Assembly (NCBI GenBank): GCA_947632495.1
Contig: CANRPL010000070.1
Location: forward strand, 1 to 5,203
Length of the DNA: 5,203 bases
From: an uncultured Bacilli bacterium
GTDB taxonomy: Bacteria; Bacillota_I; Bacilli_A; RF39; UBA660
Reading direction: 5' to 3'
How positions within the stretch are numbered: the first letter of the stretch is position 1; each line of letters starts with the position of its first letter. The position numbers and the translations under genes are program-made. The notes under the pieces were generated by a model. The model was not told where the DNA came from, did not search any database, and worked only from the letters and a program-made list of their open reading frames with translations. Of this stretch, positions 1 through 4,466 are shown piece by piece.

Positions 1-458
1 TTTTTTCTACAAGTAGTGGTTATACAGAAAATAGTCAAGATGTCTTTACTAGTAAAGTTAGCTATTTGCAAAGTGTTAAAAGCGAATGGGATTCTATTTC
101 ACCGGCTTTTAAAGAACAAGAGGAGTTTTCTTATCAAGACTTTTGTAATAAATTAAAAATTAGGTCAGCAACTAGTTTTAATATTAAAGTATTAGATAAA
201 ACGCAAGCAGGACGTATTAACAGCATTAAAATTAATGAAAAGGAATTTACGGGTAAAGAGGTAGCCAATCTACTAGGTTTAAGGAGTGTTAATTTTACGA
301 TTAGTGTCGGTAATAAGGTAATTATTACTACAAGAGGATATGGTCATGGCGTCGGTATGAGTCAATACGGCGCTGAAGGAATGGCACGAGCTGGTTATAC
401 ATATGATCAAATTTTAACTTATTATTATACTGGTGTTAAAATTGAAAAAATTAAATAA
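1..458 (+). CDS. spoIID: Stage II sporulation protein D, 3' part (SpoIID/LytB family, truncated by window edge)
   Basis: SpoIID is a membrane-anchored lytic transglycosylase that cleaves glycan strands after SpoIIP removes stem peptides; together with SpoIIM they drive engulfment of the forespore. About 151 residues are visible, against roughly 340 for the Bacillus protein. The reading frame (codons starting at base 3) is open to the left edge. It begins with the family signature STSSGYTENSQDVF, so the gene starts outside the window, and the TTG at 66 is an internal Leu codon (VSYLQSV). The C-terminus carries the conserved GYGHGVGMSQYGAEGMA block, then GYTYDQILTYYYTGVKI, which is where SpoIID proteins normally end. 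The catalytic Glu known in this family lies upstream and cannot be checked here. The stop is TAA at 456-458. The SpoIIQ-like gene follows after 52 bases with no terminator between them, the usual neighbour order in spore formers. Confidence 0.93.
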   Translation, partial: FSTSSGYTENSQDVFTSKVSYLQSVKSEWDSISPAFKEQEEFSYQDFCNKLKIRSATSFNIKVLDKTQAGRINSIKINEKEFTGKEVANLLGLRSVNFTISVGNKVIITTRGYGHGVGMSQYGAEGMARAGYTYDQILTYYYTGVKIEKIK

Positions 459-464
459 AAAATA

Positions 465-492
465 GTATAAATTATTCATTATGGTTAAAACT
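465..492 (+). promoter_or_regulatory. Candidate sigma-F-type promoter of the spoIIQ-like gene
   Basis: GTATA at 465-469 matches the -35 element of sigma-F promoters (GYATA). GGTTAAAACT at 483-492 resembles the -10 element (GGNNANAMTR) in its first eight positions. The spacing is 13 bases, shorter than the usual ~15, and the last two -10 positions do not match. In Bacillus spoIIQ is a sigma-F gene, which makes this position plausible. The predicted start would fall almost on the ribosome binding site at 499. This is a weak call. Confidence 0.25.
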
Positions 493-498
493 CTTAAT

Positions 499-507
499 AG
501 AGGTGAG
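499..507 (+). promoter_or_regulatory. Ribosome binding site that fixes the spoIIQ start
   Basis: AGAGGTGAG sits just before the ATG at 511. The in-frame ATG at 481 has only AT-rich sequence before it, so 511 is the better start and the ten extra codons from 481 are probably untranslated. Confidence 0.8.
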
Positions 508-510
508 ATA

Positions 511-1125
511 ATGAAAAAAAGAATCGTTATGTATTCTATTTATAGTATTTGTTTATTATTAATGATTGGTATTTTAATAGCTTATAATAGCTCAACTGTT
601 AATACTAAAGAACAAACTAATCCTGATTATGATTATGTAATTGATATGTTTGAAAAAAATGTAGAAAGTGTTATCAACGATAATCAAGTAACATTAATTA
701 GACCATATAATGATGAAGACGTAAAAATTGTAAGAAATTTTTATAACTATCAAGATGATGCTAGTAATCAACAAAAGGCCATTACTTACTATGAAGGAAC
801 ATATATGCAAAGTACAGGTATTTGTTATTCTAAAGGCGATTCATTTGATGTTATAGCTGTCTTATCAGGAGAAGTAACAGAAGTTGTTACCGATGAATTA
901 GTTGGTAATTCAGTAACAATTAAGCATGATGATAACACTTATAGTATTTACCAAAGTTTAACTGATATTACTGTAAAAAAAGGTGATCGTGTAAGTCAGG
1001 GGGATTTAATTGCTAAAAGCGGTACTTCTAATATAAATAAAGATTTAAACAATCATCTATATTTTGAACTTATGATTAACAATGCTAGTGTAAATCCAGA
1101 AGAGTATTATGATGCTGAATTATAA
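511..1125 (+). CDS. spoIIQ: SpoIIQ-like stage II sporulation protein, membrane-anchored degenerate M23/LytM domain
   Basis: The product is 204 residues long. It has a short basic N-terminus (MKKR), one membrane helix at about residues 5-25, a polar linker, and a LytM-type fold at about 95-200. The order matches SpoIIQ: GTYMQSTGICYSKGDSFDVIAVLSG, then VGNSVTIKH, IYQSL, KKGDRVSQGDLIAKSG and NNHLYFEL (split here for length). SpoIIQ sits in the forespore membrane and binds SpoIIIAH of the mother cell to form the channel and the engulfment ratchet. The gene lies between spoIID and spoIIID, its place in Bacillus. The peptidase site is lost: the first HxxxD motif reads S101...C105, the YxHL His position is S149, and the final HxH is H182-L-Y184, so only one of the five zinc and catalytic residues remains. 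A structural role is therefore inferred. The 511 start is preferred over 481 because of its ribosome binding site. Confidence 0.88.
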   Translation: MKKRIVMYSIYSICLLLMIGILIAYNSSTVNTKEQTNPDYDYVIDMFEKNVESVINDNQVTLIRPYNDEDVKIVRNFYNYQDDASNQQKAITYYEGTYMQSTGICYSKGDSFDVIAVLSGEVTEVVTDELVGNSVTIKHDDNTYSIYQSLTDITVKKGDRVSQGDLIAKSGTSNINKDLNNHLYFELMINNASVNPEEYYDAEL

Positions 1126-1144
1126 TACTTTTTTTACATATACT
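1117..1144 (+). promoter_or_regulatory. Candidate sigma-E-type promoter of spoIIID
   Basis: CATATACT at 1137-1144 matches seven of eight positions of the sigma-E -10 element (CATACAMT). GAATTAT at 1117-1123, overlapping the end of spoIIQ, is a 5/7 match to the -35 element at a spacing of 13. Sigma-E drives spoIIID in Bacillus. The predicted start near 1151 coincides with the ribosome binding site, which lowers confidence. Confidence 0.25.
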
Positions 1145-1150
1145 ACTAGT

Positions 1151-1157
1151 AGAGGTG
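1151..1157 (+). promoter_or_regulatory. Ribosome binding site that fixes the spoIIID start
   Basis: AGAGGTG lies five bases (counted from AGAGG) before the ATG at 1161. The in-frame GTG at 1155 is part of this site and so is not the start. With ATG 1161, the N-terminus up to the conserved TVR is 24 residues, the same as I recall for Bacillus SpoIIID. Confidence 0.75.
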
Positions 1158-1160
1158 TGT

Positions 1161-1436
1161 ATGAATTCAAGTATTGTTAGGAGAGTTATAGAAGAAAGTA
1201 ATCACATATTAAAAACTAATGATACCGTAAGAGATATGGCCAAGATATTTAATGTGTCTAAAAGTACCATTCATAAAGACTTACACGAAAGGTTAGCTTT
1301 AATCGATATGGAAAAGTTTAAAAGAGTAAATGAAATATTAAAATATCATTTGGATATTAGACATATTAGAGGTGGCGAGAAAACAAGGCTAAAATATCTT
1401 AAAAGGAATGAAATGTATACTGAAAATATGTTATAA
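1161..1436 (+). CDS. spoIIID: Sporulation transcriptional regulator SpoIIID
   Basis: This is a small DNA-binding protein of the mother cell. It is made after sigma-E becomes active and both represses and activates sigma-E genes, helping the switch to sigma-K. The product is 91 residues, close to the ~93 of the Bacillus protein. A helix-turn-helix at about residues 22-41 reads TVRDMAKIFNVSKSTIHKDL, the most recognisable segment of the family. It is followed by HERL (42-45), a helical stretch VNEILKYH (56-63) and the conserved basic region IRHIRGGEKTRLKYL (67-81) that contributes to DNA binding. The start is ATG 1161, set by the ribosome binding site at 1151-1157. The gene follows spoIIQ by 35 bases and precedes mbl by 27. 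Its last codons overlap a good vegetative-type promoter for mbl. The identification is firm from sequence and neighbourhood together. Confidence 0.95.
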   Translation: MNSSIVRRVIEESNHILKTNDTVRDMAKIFNVSKSTIHKDLHERLALIDMEKFKRVNEILKYHLDIRHIRGGEKTRLKYLKRNEMYTENML

Positions 1437-1437
1437 T
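1408..1437 (+). promoter_or_regulatory. Probable sigma-A promoter of mbl inside the end of spoIIID
   Basis: TGTTATAAT at 1429-1437 is a perfect -10 hexamer (1432-1437) with an extended TGn element. ATGAAA at 1408-1413 is a modest -35 (four of six) at a spacing of 18. The start would be near 1444, a few bases before the mbl ribosome binding site GGAGG at 1450-1454. A separate vegetative promoter makes sense because Mbl is needed during growth whereas SpoIIID is not. Confidence 0.6.
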
Positions 1438-1463
1438 ATATGTGATATTGGAGGTTTGATCAT

Positions 1464-2456
1464 ATGTTTTCAAAAGACATCGGGATTGATTTAGGAACTG
1501 CCAATGTATTAATTTATATCAAAGGTCAGGGAATAGTTTTGGATGAACCTAGTGTTGTCGCAATAGATGTAGACACGAAACGAGTGGTAGCGGTTGGTAA
1601 AGAAGCTCGTGATATGTTAGGAAGAACACCAGGTAAAGTACAGGCCATAAGGCCATTAAAAGATGGAGTTATTGCCGATTTTGAGGTAACTGATTTAATG
1701 CTTAACCGATTTATAAAAAAGGTTAACGGACGAAATTTATTTTCACGACCTAGAATATTAATATGTTGTCCATCAAATATTACCCAAGTTGAAAAAAATG
1801 CAATTAGAGAGGCAGCAGAAAGAACTGGAGCTCGTAAAGTCTTTTTAGAGGAAGAACCAAAGGTCGCTGCGATAGGAGCTGGATTAGATATTTCTAAACC
1901 TAGTGGTAATATGGTTATTGATATTGGTGGTGGTACTACCGATATTGCTATTTTATCTTTAGGAGGAATTGTAACAAGTGCATCTCTTAAAGTTGCTGGT
2001 AATGTTTTTGATAATGATATTATTAAATATATTAAAGATAAATATAAACTATTAGTTGGTGAAAGAACAGCTGAAGATATTAAAATTAAAATAGGAACTG
2101 TTTTTCCTGAAAATTTAAATGAAAAGATGGAAGTAAAAGGTCGTGATCTTGTAACTGGTCTTCCCCATTCTATAACGATATGTTCAGCAGAAGTAGAAGA
2201 AGCTCTTCGTGAAAGTGTATATCAAATAGTAACGCAAGCTAAAGCTATTTTAGAAGAAACACCACCCGAATTATCATCTGATATTATTGATAAAGGTATT
2301 ATTTTAACAGGTGGTGGGTCAATGATTAATGGATTCGATAAACTATTATCTCACGAACTAAAAGTACCAGTCTTTTTAGCTGATAGTCCTTTAACTTGTG
2401 TAGTTGAAGGAACAGGCGTAATGTTAGAAAATGTTCATATGATTGATAGTAAATAA
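1464..2456 (+). CDS. mbl: Bacterial actin homologue Mbl (MreB family)
   Basis: Mbl polymerises under the membrane and directs the side-wall elongation machinery (MreC/D, RodA, PBPs). The product is full length at 330 residues. The actin nucleotide-binding motifs are intact: phosphate-1 DIGIDLGTANVLIY (5-18), the connecting EEEPKVAAIGAG (129-140), phosphate-2 IDIGGGTTDIAIL (152-164) and the adenosine motif GIILTGGGSMINGF (278-291). The catalytic Glu (E131, in EEEP) and phosphate-loop Thr residues T158/T159 are present. The stretches LICCPSNIT (99-107) and RTAEDIKIKI (201-210) and the position directly after spoIIID favour Mbl over MreB or MreBH. The start is set by GGAGG nine bases upstream. 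In Bacillus this gene is followed by flagellar flhO/flhP; here it ends in a terminator with convergent cotJ genes behind it. It probably has its own promoter and may also be read from spoIIID. Confidence 0.95.
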   Translation: MFSKDIGIDLGTANVLIYIKGQGIVLDEPSVVAIDVDTKRVVAVGKEARDMLGRTPGKVQAIRPLKDGVIADFEVTDLMLNRFIKKVNGRNLFSRPRILICCPSNITQVEKNAIREAAERTGARKVFLEEEPKVAAIGAGLDISKPSGNMVIDIGGGTTDIAILSLGGIVTSASLKVAGNVFDNDIIKYIKDKYKLLVGERTAEDIKIKIGTVFPENLNEKMEVKGRDLVTGLPHSITICSAEVEEALRESVYQIVTQAKAILEETPPELSSDIIDKGIILTGGGSMINGFDKLLSHELKVPVFLADSPLTCVVEGTGVMLENVHMIDSK

Positions 2457-2485
2457 AAACTCATTATAACAAATAATGAGTTTTT
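2456..2485. terminator. Bidirectional terminator between mbl and cotJC
   Basis: The 11-bp perfect stem AAAACTCATTA (2456-2466) pairs with 2474-2484 around a 7-base loop. There is a T tract on the + strand after the stem and an A tract before it, so the hairpin can stop transcription from both sides. It begins on the last base of the mbl stop codon and ends three bases before the cotJC stop. Confidence 0.85.
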
Positions 2486-2488
2486 AAA

Positions 2489-3061
2489 TTATTTAAAATC
2501 TTCTTTTTGATATACTTCTTTATAATATTCTCTTAATTCTTTAAATCTTTGATAATGTACAACTTCTCTTTGTCTTAAAAAAGATAAAGGACTAAGTAAG
2601 TCTGGATCTTCTGTCATACGCATTAGATTTTCATATGTTACTTTGGCTCTTTTTTCAGCAGCCATGTCACTTACTAAATCAGCATCCCAGTCGCCACTTG
2701 TTTCAATATAAGTGGCAGTATAAGGAACACCTGCGGCATCAACAGGGAATAGGGCATGATCATGTTCTACATATTGAGCACTTAAACCGGCTTCCTCTAA
2801 TTCTTGGATAGATGCGCCTTTAATAAGTTGTTCAACCATAGCAGCAATCATTTCAACGTGTGACATTTCTTCCGTACCAATATCAGTAAGAAGAGCTTTA
2901 CCTCTTTCATCAGGCATACTAAATCTTTGATTTAAATAACGCATGGCAGCTGCCCATTCACCATCTGGTCCACCATATTGCGCTAATAAATTTTTAGCCA
3001 TTTTAAGGTCTTTCTTTTGAACATTAACAGGATATTCTAGCTTTTTAACGTACTTAAACAT
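2489..3061 (-). CDS. cotJC: Spore coat protein CotJC (manganese catalase family)
   Basis: CotJC is a coat-associated protein of the di-manganese catalase family, made in the mother cell; catalase activity is presumed from the family. The product is 190 residues. It starts MFKYVKKLEYPV, the usual CotJC N-terminus. The five expected metal ligands are present: E35 (in GGPDGEWAAAMRYLNQR), E65 and H68 (in GTEEMSHVEM), E136 (in AAEKRAKVTYENL) and H169 (in REVVHYQRF). The ten additional codons from an ATG at 3091 are rejected, because they overlap the end of the upstream gene and lack a ribosome binding site, whereas GGGAGG at 3073-3068 lies six bases before ATG 3061. The gene follows the CotJB-like gene with a gap of one base, so translation is probably coupled. 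Because the metal site is complete, activity in protecting the developing spore from peroxide is a reasonable inference. Confidence 0.93.
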   Translation of the reverse strand: MFKYVKKLEYPVNVQKKDLKMAKNLLAQYGGPDGEWAAAMRYLNQRFSMPDERGKALLTDIGTEEMSHVEMIAAMVEQLIKGASIQELEEAGLSAQYVEHDHALFPVDAAGVPYTATYIETSGDWDADLVSDMAAEKRAKVTYENLMRMTEDPDLLSPLSFLRQREVVHYQRFKELREYYKEVYQKEDFK

Positions 3062-3062
3062 T

Positions 3063-3419
3063 TTACACCTCCCATGGCCATGGATCTTCATCCCATGACC
3101 AAGGTGTTACTTGTAGTGCTCTACTAGAAAGCGTTAAAGGCCCATAAGTTTCCTCATATTGTTCCATAAATTTTTTCTTTTCTTCTTTAAACTGATTATA
3201 TAATTGAATCATTTGAACATTATCAGGGAAAACGTCTAAATATAATCCTAAATCAATACAAGCAAAATCTAACATATCAATATAAGTAAGTATTTCAGCT
3301 TGCTCATTCATAGGTTTAATTTCATATACTTTTCCGAAGGGGCTATATAGGTTTTTAAACATATTACCATGAATAAATCCTTGGTATGGTTCAAATAGAT
3401 TACTATTTTCATTATACAT
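3063..3419 (-). CDS. cotJB: CotJB spore coat protein with a CotJA-like N-terminal segment
   Basis: The product is 118 residues. From about residue 38 it is a clear CotJB: NEQAEILTYIDMLDFACIDLGLYLD (38-62, split by me into one helix), a helical stretch to about 90, then YGPLTLSS (92-99) and the Trp-rich end WSWDEDPWPWE (107-117). Classic CotJB is about 87 residues and lacks what precedes it here. Residues 8-28 (LFEPYQGFIHGNMFKNLYSPF) resemble the core of CotJA, which in Bacillus is a separate gene upstream. No separate cotJA is present, so this looks like CotJA and CotJB in one chain. CotJ proteins interact and are deposited in the inner coat with CotJC. The start is ATG 3419 with GAGGTG at 3431-3426; the in-frame GTG at 3428 is part of that site. 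The stop TAA (3065-3063) lies one base before the cotJC start. The CotJB identity is firm; the fusion reading is from memory of the families. Confidence 0.88.
   Translation of the reverse strand: MYNENSNLFEPYQGFIHGNMFKNLYSPFGKVYEIKPMNEQAEILTYIDMLDFACIDLGLYLDVFPDNVQMIQLYNQFKEEKKKFMEQYEETYGPLTLSSRALQVTPWSWDEDPWPWEV
3068..3073 (-). promoter_or_regulatory. cotJC ribosome binding site inside the end of cotJB
   Basis: GGGAGG is read as part of the last CotJB codons (Trp-Glu-Val), six bases before the cotJC ATG at 3061. It decides that start and places it one base after the cotJB stop, an arrangement typical of coupled translation. Confidence 0.8.
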
Positions 3420-3425
3420 ATTTAA

Positions 3426-3431
3426 CACCTC
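3426..3431 (-). promoter_or_regulatory. cotJB ribosome binding site
   Basis: GAGGTG lies six bases before ATG 3419. This rules out the in-frame GTG at 3428, which falls inside the site. Confidence 0.75.
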
Positions 3432-3436
3432 AATAT

Positions 3437-3467
3437 ATATTATGAAATAGTATAATTTCGGTTATAA
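3437..3467 (-). promoter_or_regulatory. Candidate promoter of the cotJ operon
   Basis: On the - strand CATAATAT (3444-3437) fits a sigma-E -10 at six of eight positions, and CATAAT alone fits a sigma-A -10. TTATAA (3467-3462) is a possible -35 at a spacing of 17. The sigma-E -35 match is poor, so the factor cannot be assigned from sequence, although cotJ is under sigma-E in Bacillus. The region also carries the terminator of the upstream gene. Confidence 0.25.
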
Positions 3468-3498
3468 AAAAGTAATAGGTTTTAAGCTATTACTTTTT
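3462..3498 (-). terminator. Terminator of the unknown 223-residue gene, overlapping its stop codon
   Basis: On the - strand AAAAAGTAATAG (3498-3487) pairs perfectly over 12 bp with CTATTACTTTTT (3478-3467) around an 8-base loop. The final T run is the U tract. The 5' arm encodes the last Lys-Val-Ile residues and the stop TAA lies in the loop. Confidence 0.8.
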
Positions 3499-4153
3499 GA
3501 TATACGACTTTTTCAGAATTATCACAAAATGGTTCTTTACCCATTTCAATACTGACAGATAAACCACTGTTTTTTAATGCTTGAGTAACTTTTTTAATTG
3601 ATAGTGAAGGTTCTTTTTGATTAGTTAAAACAATTATTTGTTCTTCAGTCACAATAATTCCCATAAAGTTACTTATATCGATAGGAAATATTGCTTCATC
3701 ACCAACAGGATAACTTATTTCTAATTTGCCATTTGCATTTGGGTAATAAGTAGCACCTTGAGCACCTTTTTGAACGCATTCAATAGTTGCTTTTTTTAAA
3801 GCTGACAAATTGTTAGCAAATATTAGTTCTATCGGTCTACCAGTAGTCATTGTTAAATTGGCTTTAGCGAAACCGATTTCTGTATAGTGAAGATTATATC
3901 TATCTAGATAGTTAATTAAAGTACTAAAACATTGCAAGTTATCGCTGTTAAGCATAATTAATACTTCATCTTTAGTACTTAATAAAAAAGAATTATAATG
4001 ATTATCAACAAAGTCTTGTGATCCTATTCGTAAATGGCAACTTGCATTTGTAAATAAACATAAATCATTATCGTTTTTTATTTTGTCTAAAGCGGTACAT
4101 AATTCTTTCGTACAACTATCTTTTATCGCACACACATCTAATGTGTCTGTCAT
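3482..4153 (-). CDS. Protein of unknown function, 223 residues, cysteine-rich N-terminus
   Basis: I do not recognise this protein. It is probably cytosolic: no signal peptide or membrane helix is visible. Eight Cys occur, five of them near the start (C8, C14, C19, C32, C39), then C75, C126 and C210. The rest alternates predicted strands and helices. Residues 59-95 (T60-K-D-E-V-L-I-M-L-N69, then a helix, then YTEIGF) and 168-205 (T169-E-E-Q-I-I-V-L-T-N178, then a helix, then VSIEMG) look like two copies of a strand-helix-strand unit about 109 residues apart. The start ATG 4153 has GGAGATG at 4167-4161 in front of it. The gene stands alone: it has its own promoter (about 4208-4180), divergent from tRNA-His, and its own terminator before the cotJ operon. 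Codon use and composition look like those of its neighbours. That it is a real gene is well supported; its function is open. Confidence 0.85.
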   Translation of the reverse strand: MTDTLDVCAIKDSCTKELCTALDKIKNDNDLCLFTNASCHLRIGSQDFVDNHYNSFLLSTKDEVLIMLNSDNLQCFSTLINYLDRYNLHYTEIGFAKANLTMTTGRPIELIFANNLSALKKATIECVQKGAQGATYYPNANGKLEISYPVGDEAIFPIDISNFMGIIVTEEQIIVLTNQKEPSLSIKKVTQALKNSGLSVSIEMGKEPFCDNSEKVVYQKVIA

Positions 4154-4179
4154 TTAAAATCATCTCCGCAACAAATGAT

Positions 4180-4208
4180 ATTGTATCACAATTTTTTTTA
4201 TTTGCAAA
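4180..4208 (-). promoter_or_regulatory. Probable sigma-A promoter of the unknown 223-residue gene
   Basis: On the - strand TGATACAAT (4188-4180) is a near-consensus -10 with an extended TGn element. TTTGCA (4208-4203, spacing 17) or the overlapping TTGCAA (4207-4202, spacing 16) serves as -35. The -10 (GATACAAT) also resembles a sigma-E box, but no sigma-E -35 is found at a fitting distance. Confidence 0.55.
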
Positions 4209-4222
4209 ATTGATTTGAAGTC

Positions 4223-4251
4223 TTGCAAAAAGTGAATATTACTGATATAAT
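4223..4251 (+). promoter_or_regulatory. Sigma-A promoter of the tRNA-His gene
   Basis: The -35 is TTGCAA (4223-4228), the spacer is 17 bases, and the -10 is TATAAT (4246-4251), extended by TGA directly before it. The predicted start is near 4258, about ten bases before the mature tRNA. This is the strongest promoter in the window. Confidence 0.85.
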
Positions 4252-4268
4252 ATACTACGTATTTATAT

Positions 4269-4345
4269 GGCGGACATGGTGAAGGGGTTAACACGGCGGA
4301 TTGTGGTTCCGTTATGCTAGGGTTCGAATCCCTATGTCCGCCCCA
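4269..4345 (+). tRNA. tRNA-His (anticodon GTG), complete, CCA encoded
   Basis: The full cloverleaf can be folded by eye. Acceptor stem 4270-4276 pairs with 4335-4341 over seven bp. D stem is 4279-4281 with 4292-4294. Anticodon stem 4296-4300 pairs with 4308-4312 (one G-U pair) around loop TTGTGGT with anticodon GTG at 4303-4305. The variable loop has five bases, and T stem 4318-4322 pairs with 4330-4334 around TTCGAAT. The extra G at 4269 opposite C at 4342 is the G-1:C73 pair that identifies tRNA-His to histidyl-tRNA synthetase. CCA (4343-4345) is encoded. The gene has its own promoter and terminator and is a single-gene unit. Confidence 0.98.
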
Positions 4346-4356
4346 TTATAAAATTT

Positions 4357-4373
4357 ACTCGAACTATTCGAGT
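4357..4373 (+). repeat. Perfect inverted repeat in the tRNA-His trailer
   Basis: ACTCGAA (4357-4363) and TTCGAGT (4367-4373) form a perfect 7-bp stem around a 3-base loop, 11 bases after the tRNA CCA and before the terminator. There is no T run after it, so it is not itself a terminator. A role in 3' processing of the precursor, or as a protein site, is possible but not shown. Confidence 0.55.
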
Positions 4374-4378
4374 TGGAT

Positions 4379-4413
4379 AAGACTAATTCAATAAGAATTA
4401 GTTTTATTTTTTA
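4379..4413 (+). terminator. Terminator of the tRNA-His transcript
   Basis: ACTAATTC (4382-4389) pairs with GAATTAGT (4395-4402) around a 5-base loop, and the stem can be extended by a G-T and two A-T pairs to 4379/4405. It is followed by a T-rich run to 4413. Confidence 0.85.
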
Positions 4414-4432
4414 TAAACGAAAATAATGTATA

Positions 4433-4465
4433 AAAAAGATGACTTATTTTCAAAGTCATCTTTTT
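4433..4465. terminator. Terminator after the lipoprotein gene, possibly bidirectional
   Basis: GATGACTT (4438-4445) pairs with AAGTCATC (4453-4460), extended by five A-T pairs to a 13-bp stem with a 7-base loop. On the - strand the final T run begins right after the lipoprotein stop codon (4469-4467). In the + direction it is a second barrier after the tRNA terminator. Confidence 0.85.
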
Positions 4466-4466
4466 A

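Noticed and set aside
66..68. TTG at 66 as the start of a separate 130-residue protein
   Set aside because: The frame stays open to the window edge and the residues before it are a typical SpoIID signature; there is no ribosome binding site.
481..510. ATG 481 as the SpoIIQ start
   Set aside because: No ribosome binding site precedes it, while ATG 511 has AGAGGTGAG, and the extra residues contain that site.
3062..3091. ATG 3091 as the CotJC start
   Set aside because: It lies within cotJB and adds residues not seen in CotJC; ATG 3061 has a good ribosome binding site and the expected N-terminus.
4357..4373. SOS (LexA/DinR) box in the tRNA trailer because of CGAA...TTCG
   Set aside because: The half-sites are three bases apart instead of the six of the Bacillus-type box, and no SOS gene lies nearby.
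4269..4413. Integration site of a mobile element at tRNA-His
   Set aside because: No repeat of the tRNA 3' end and no integrase or phage gene is visible in the window; the tRNA has its own intact promoter and terminator.
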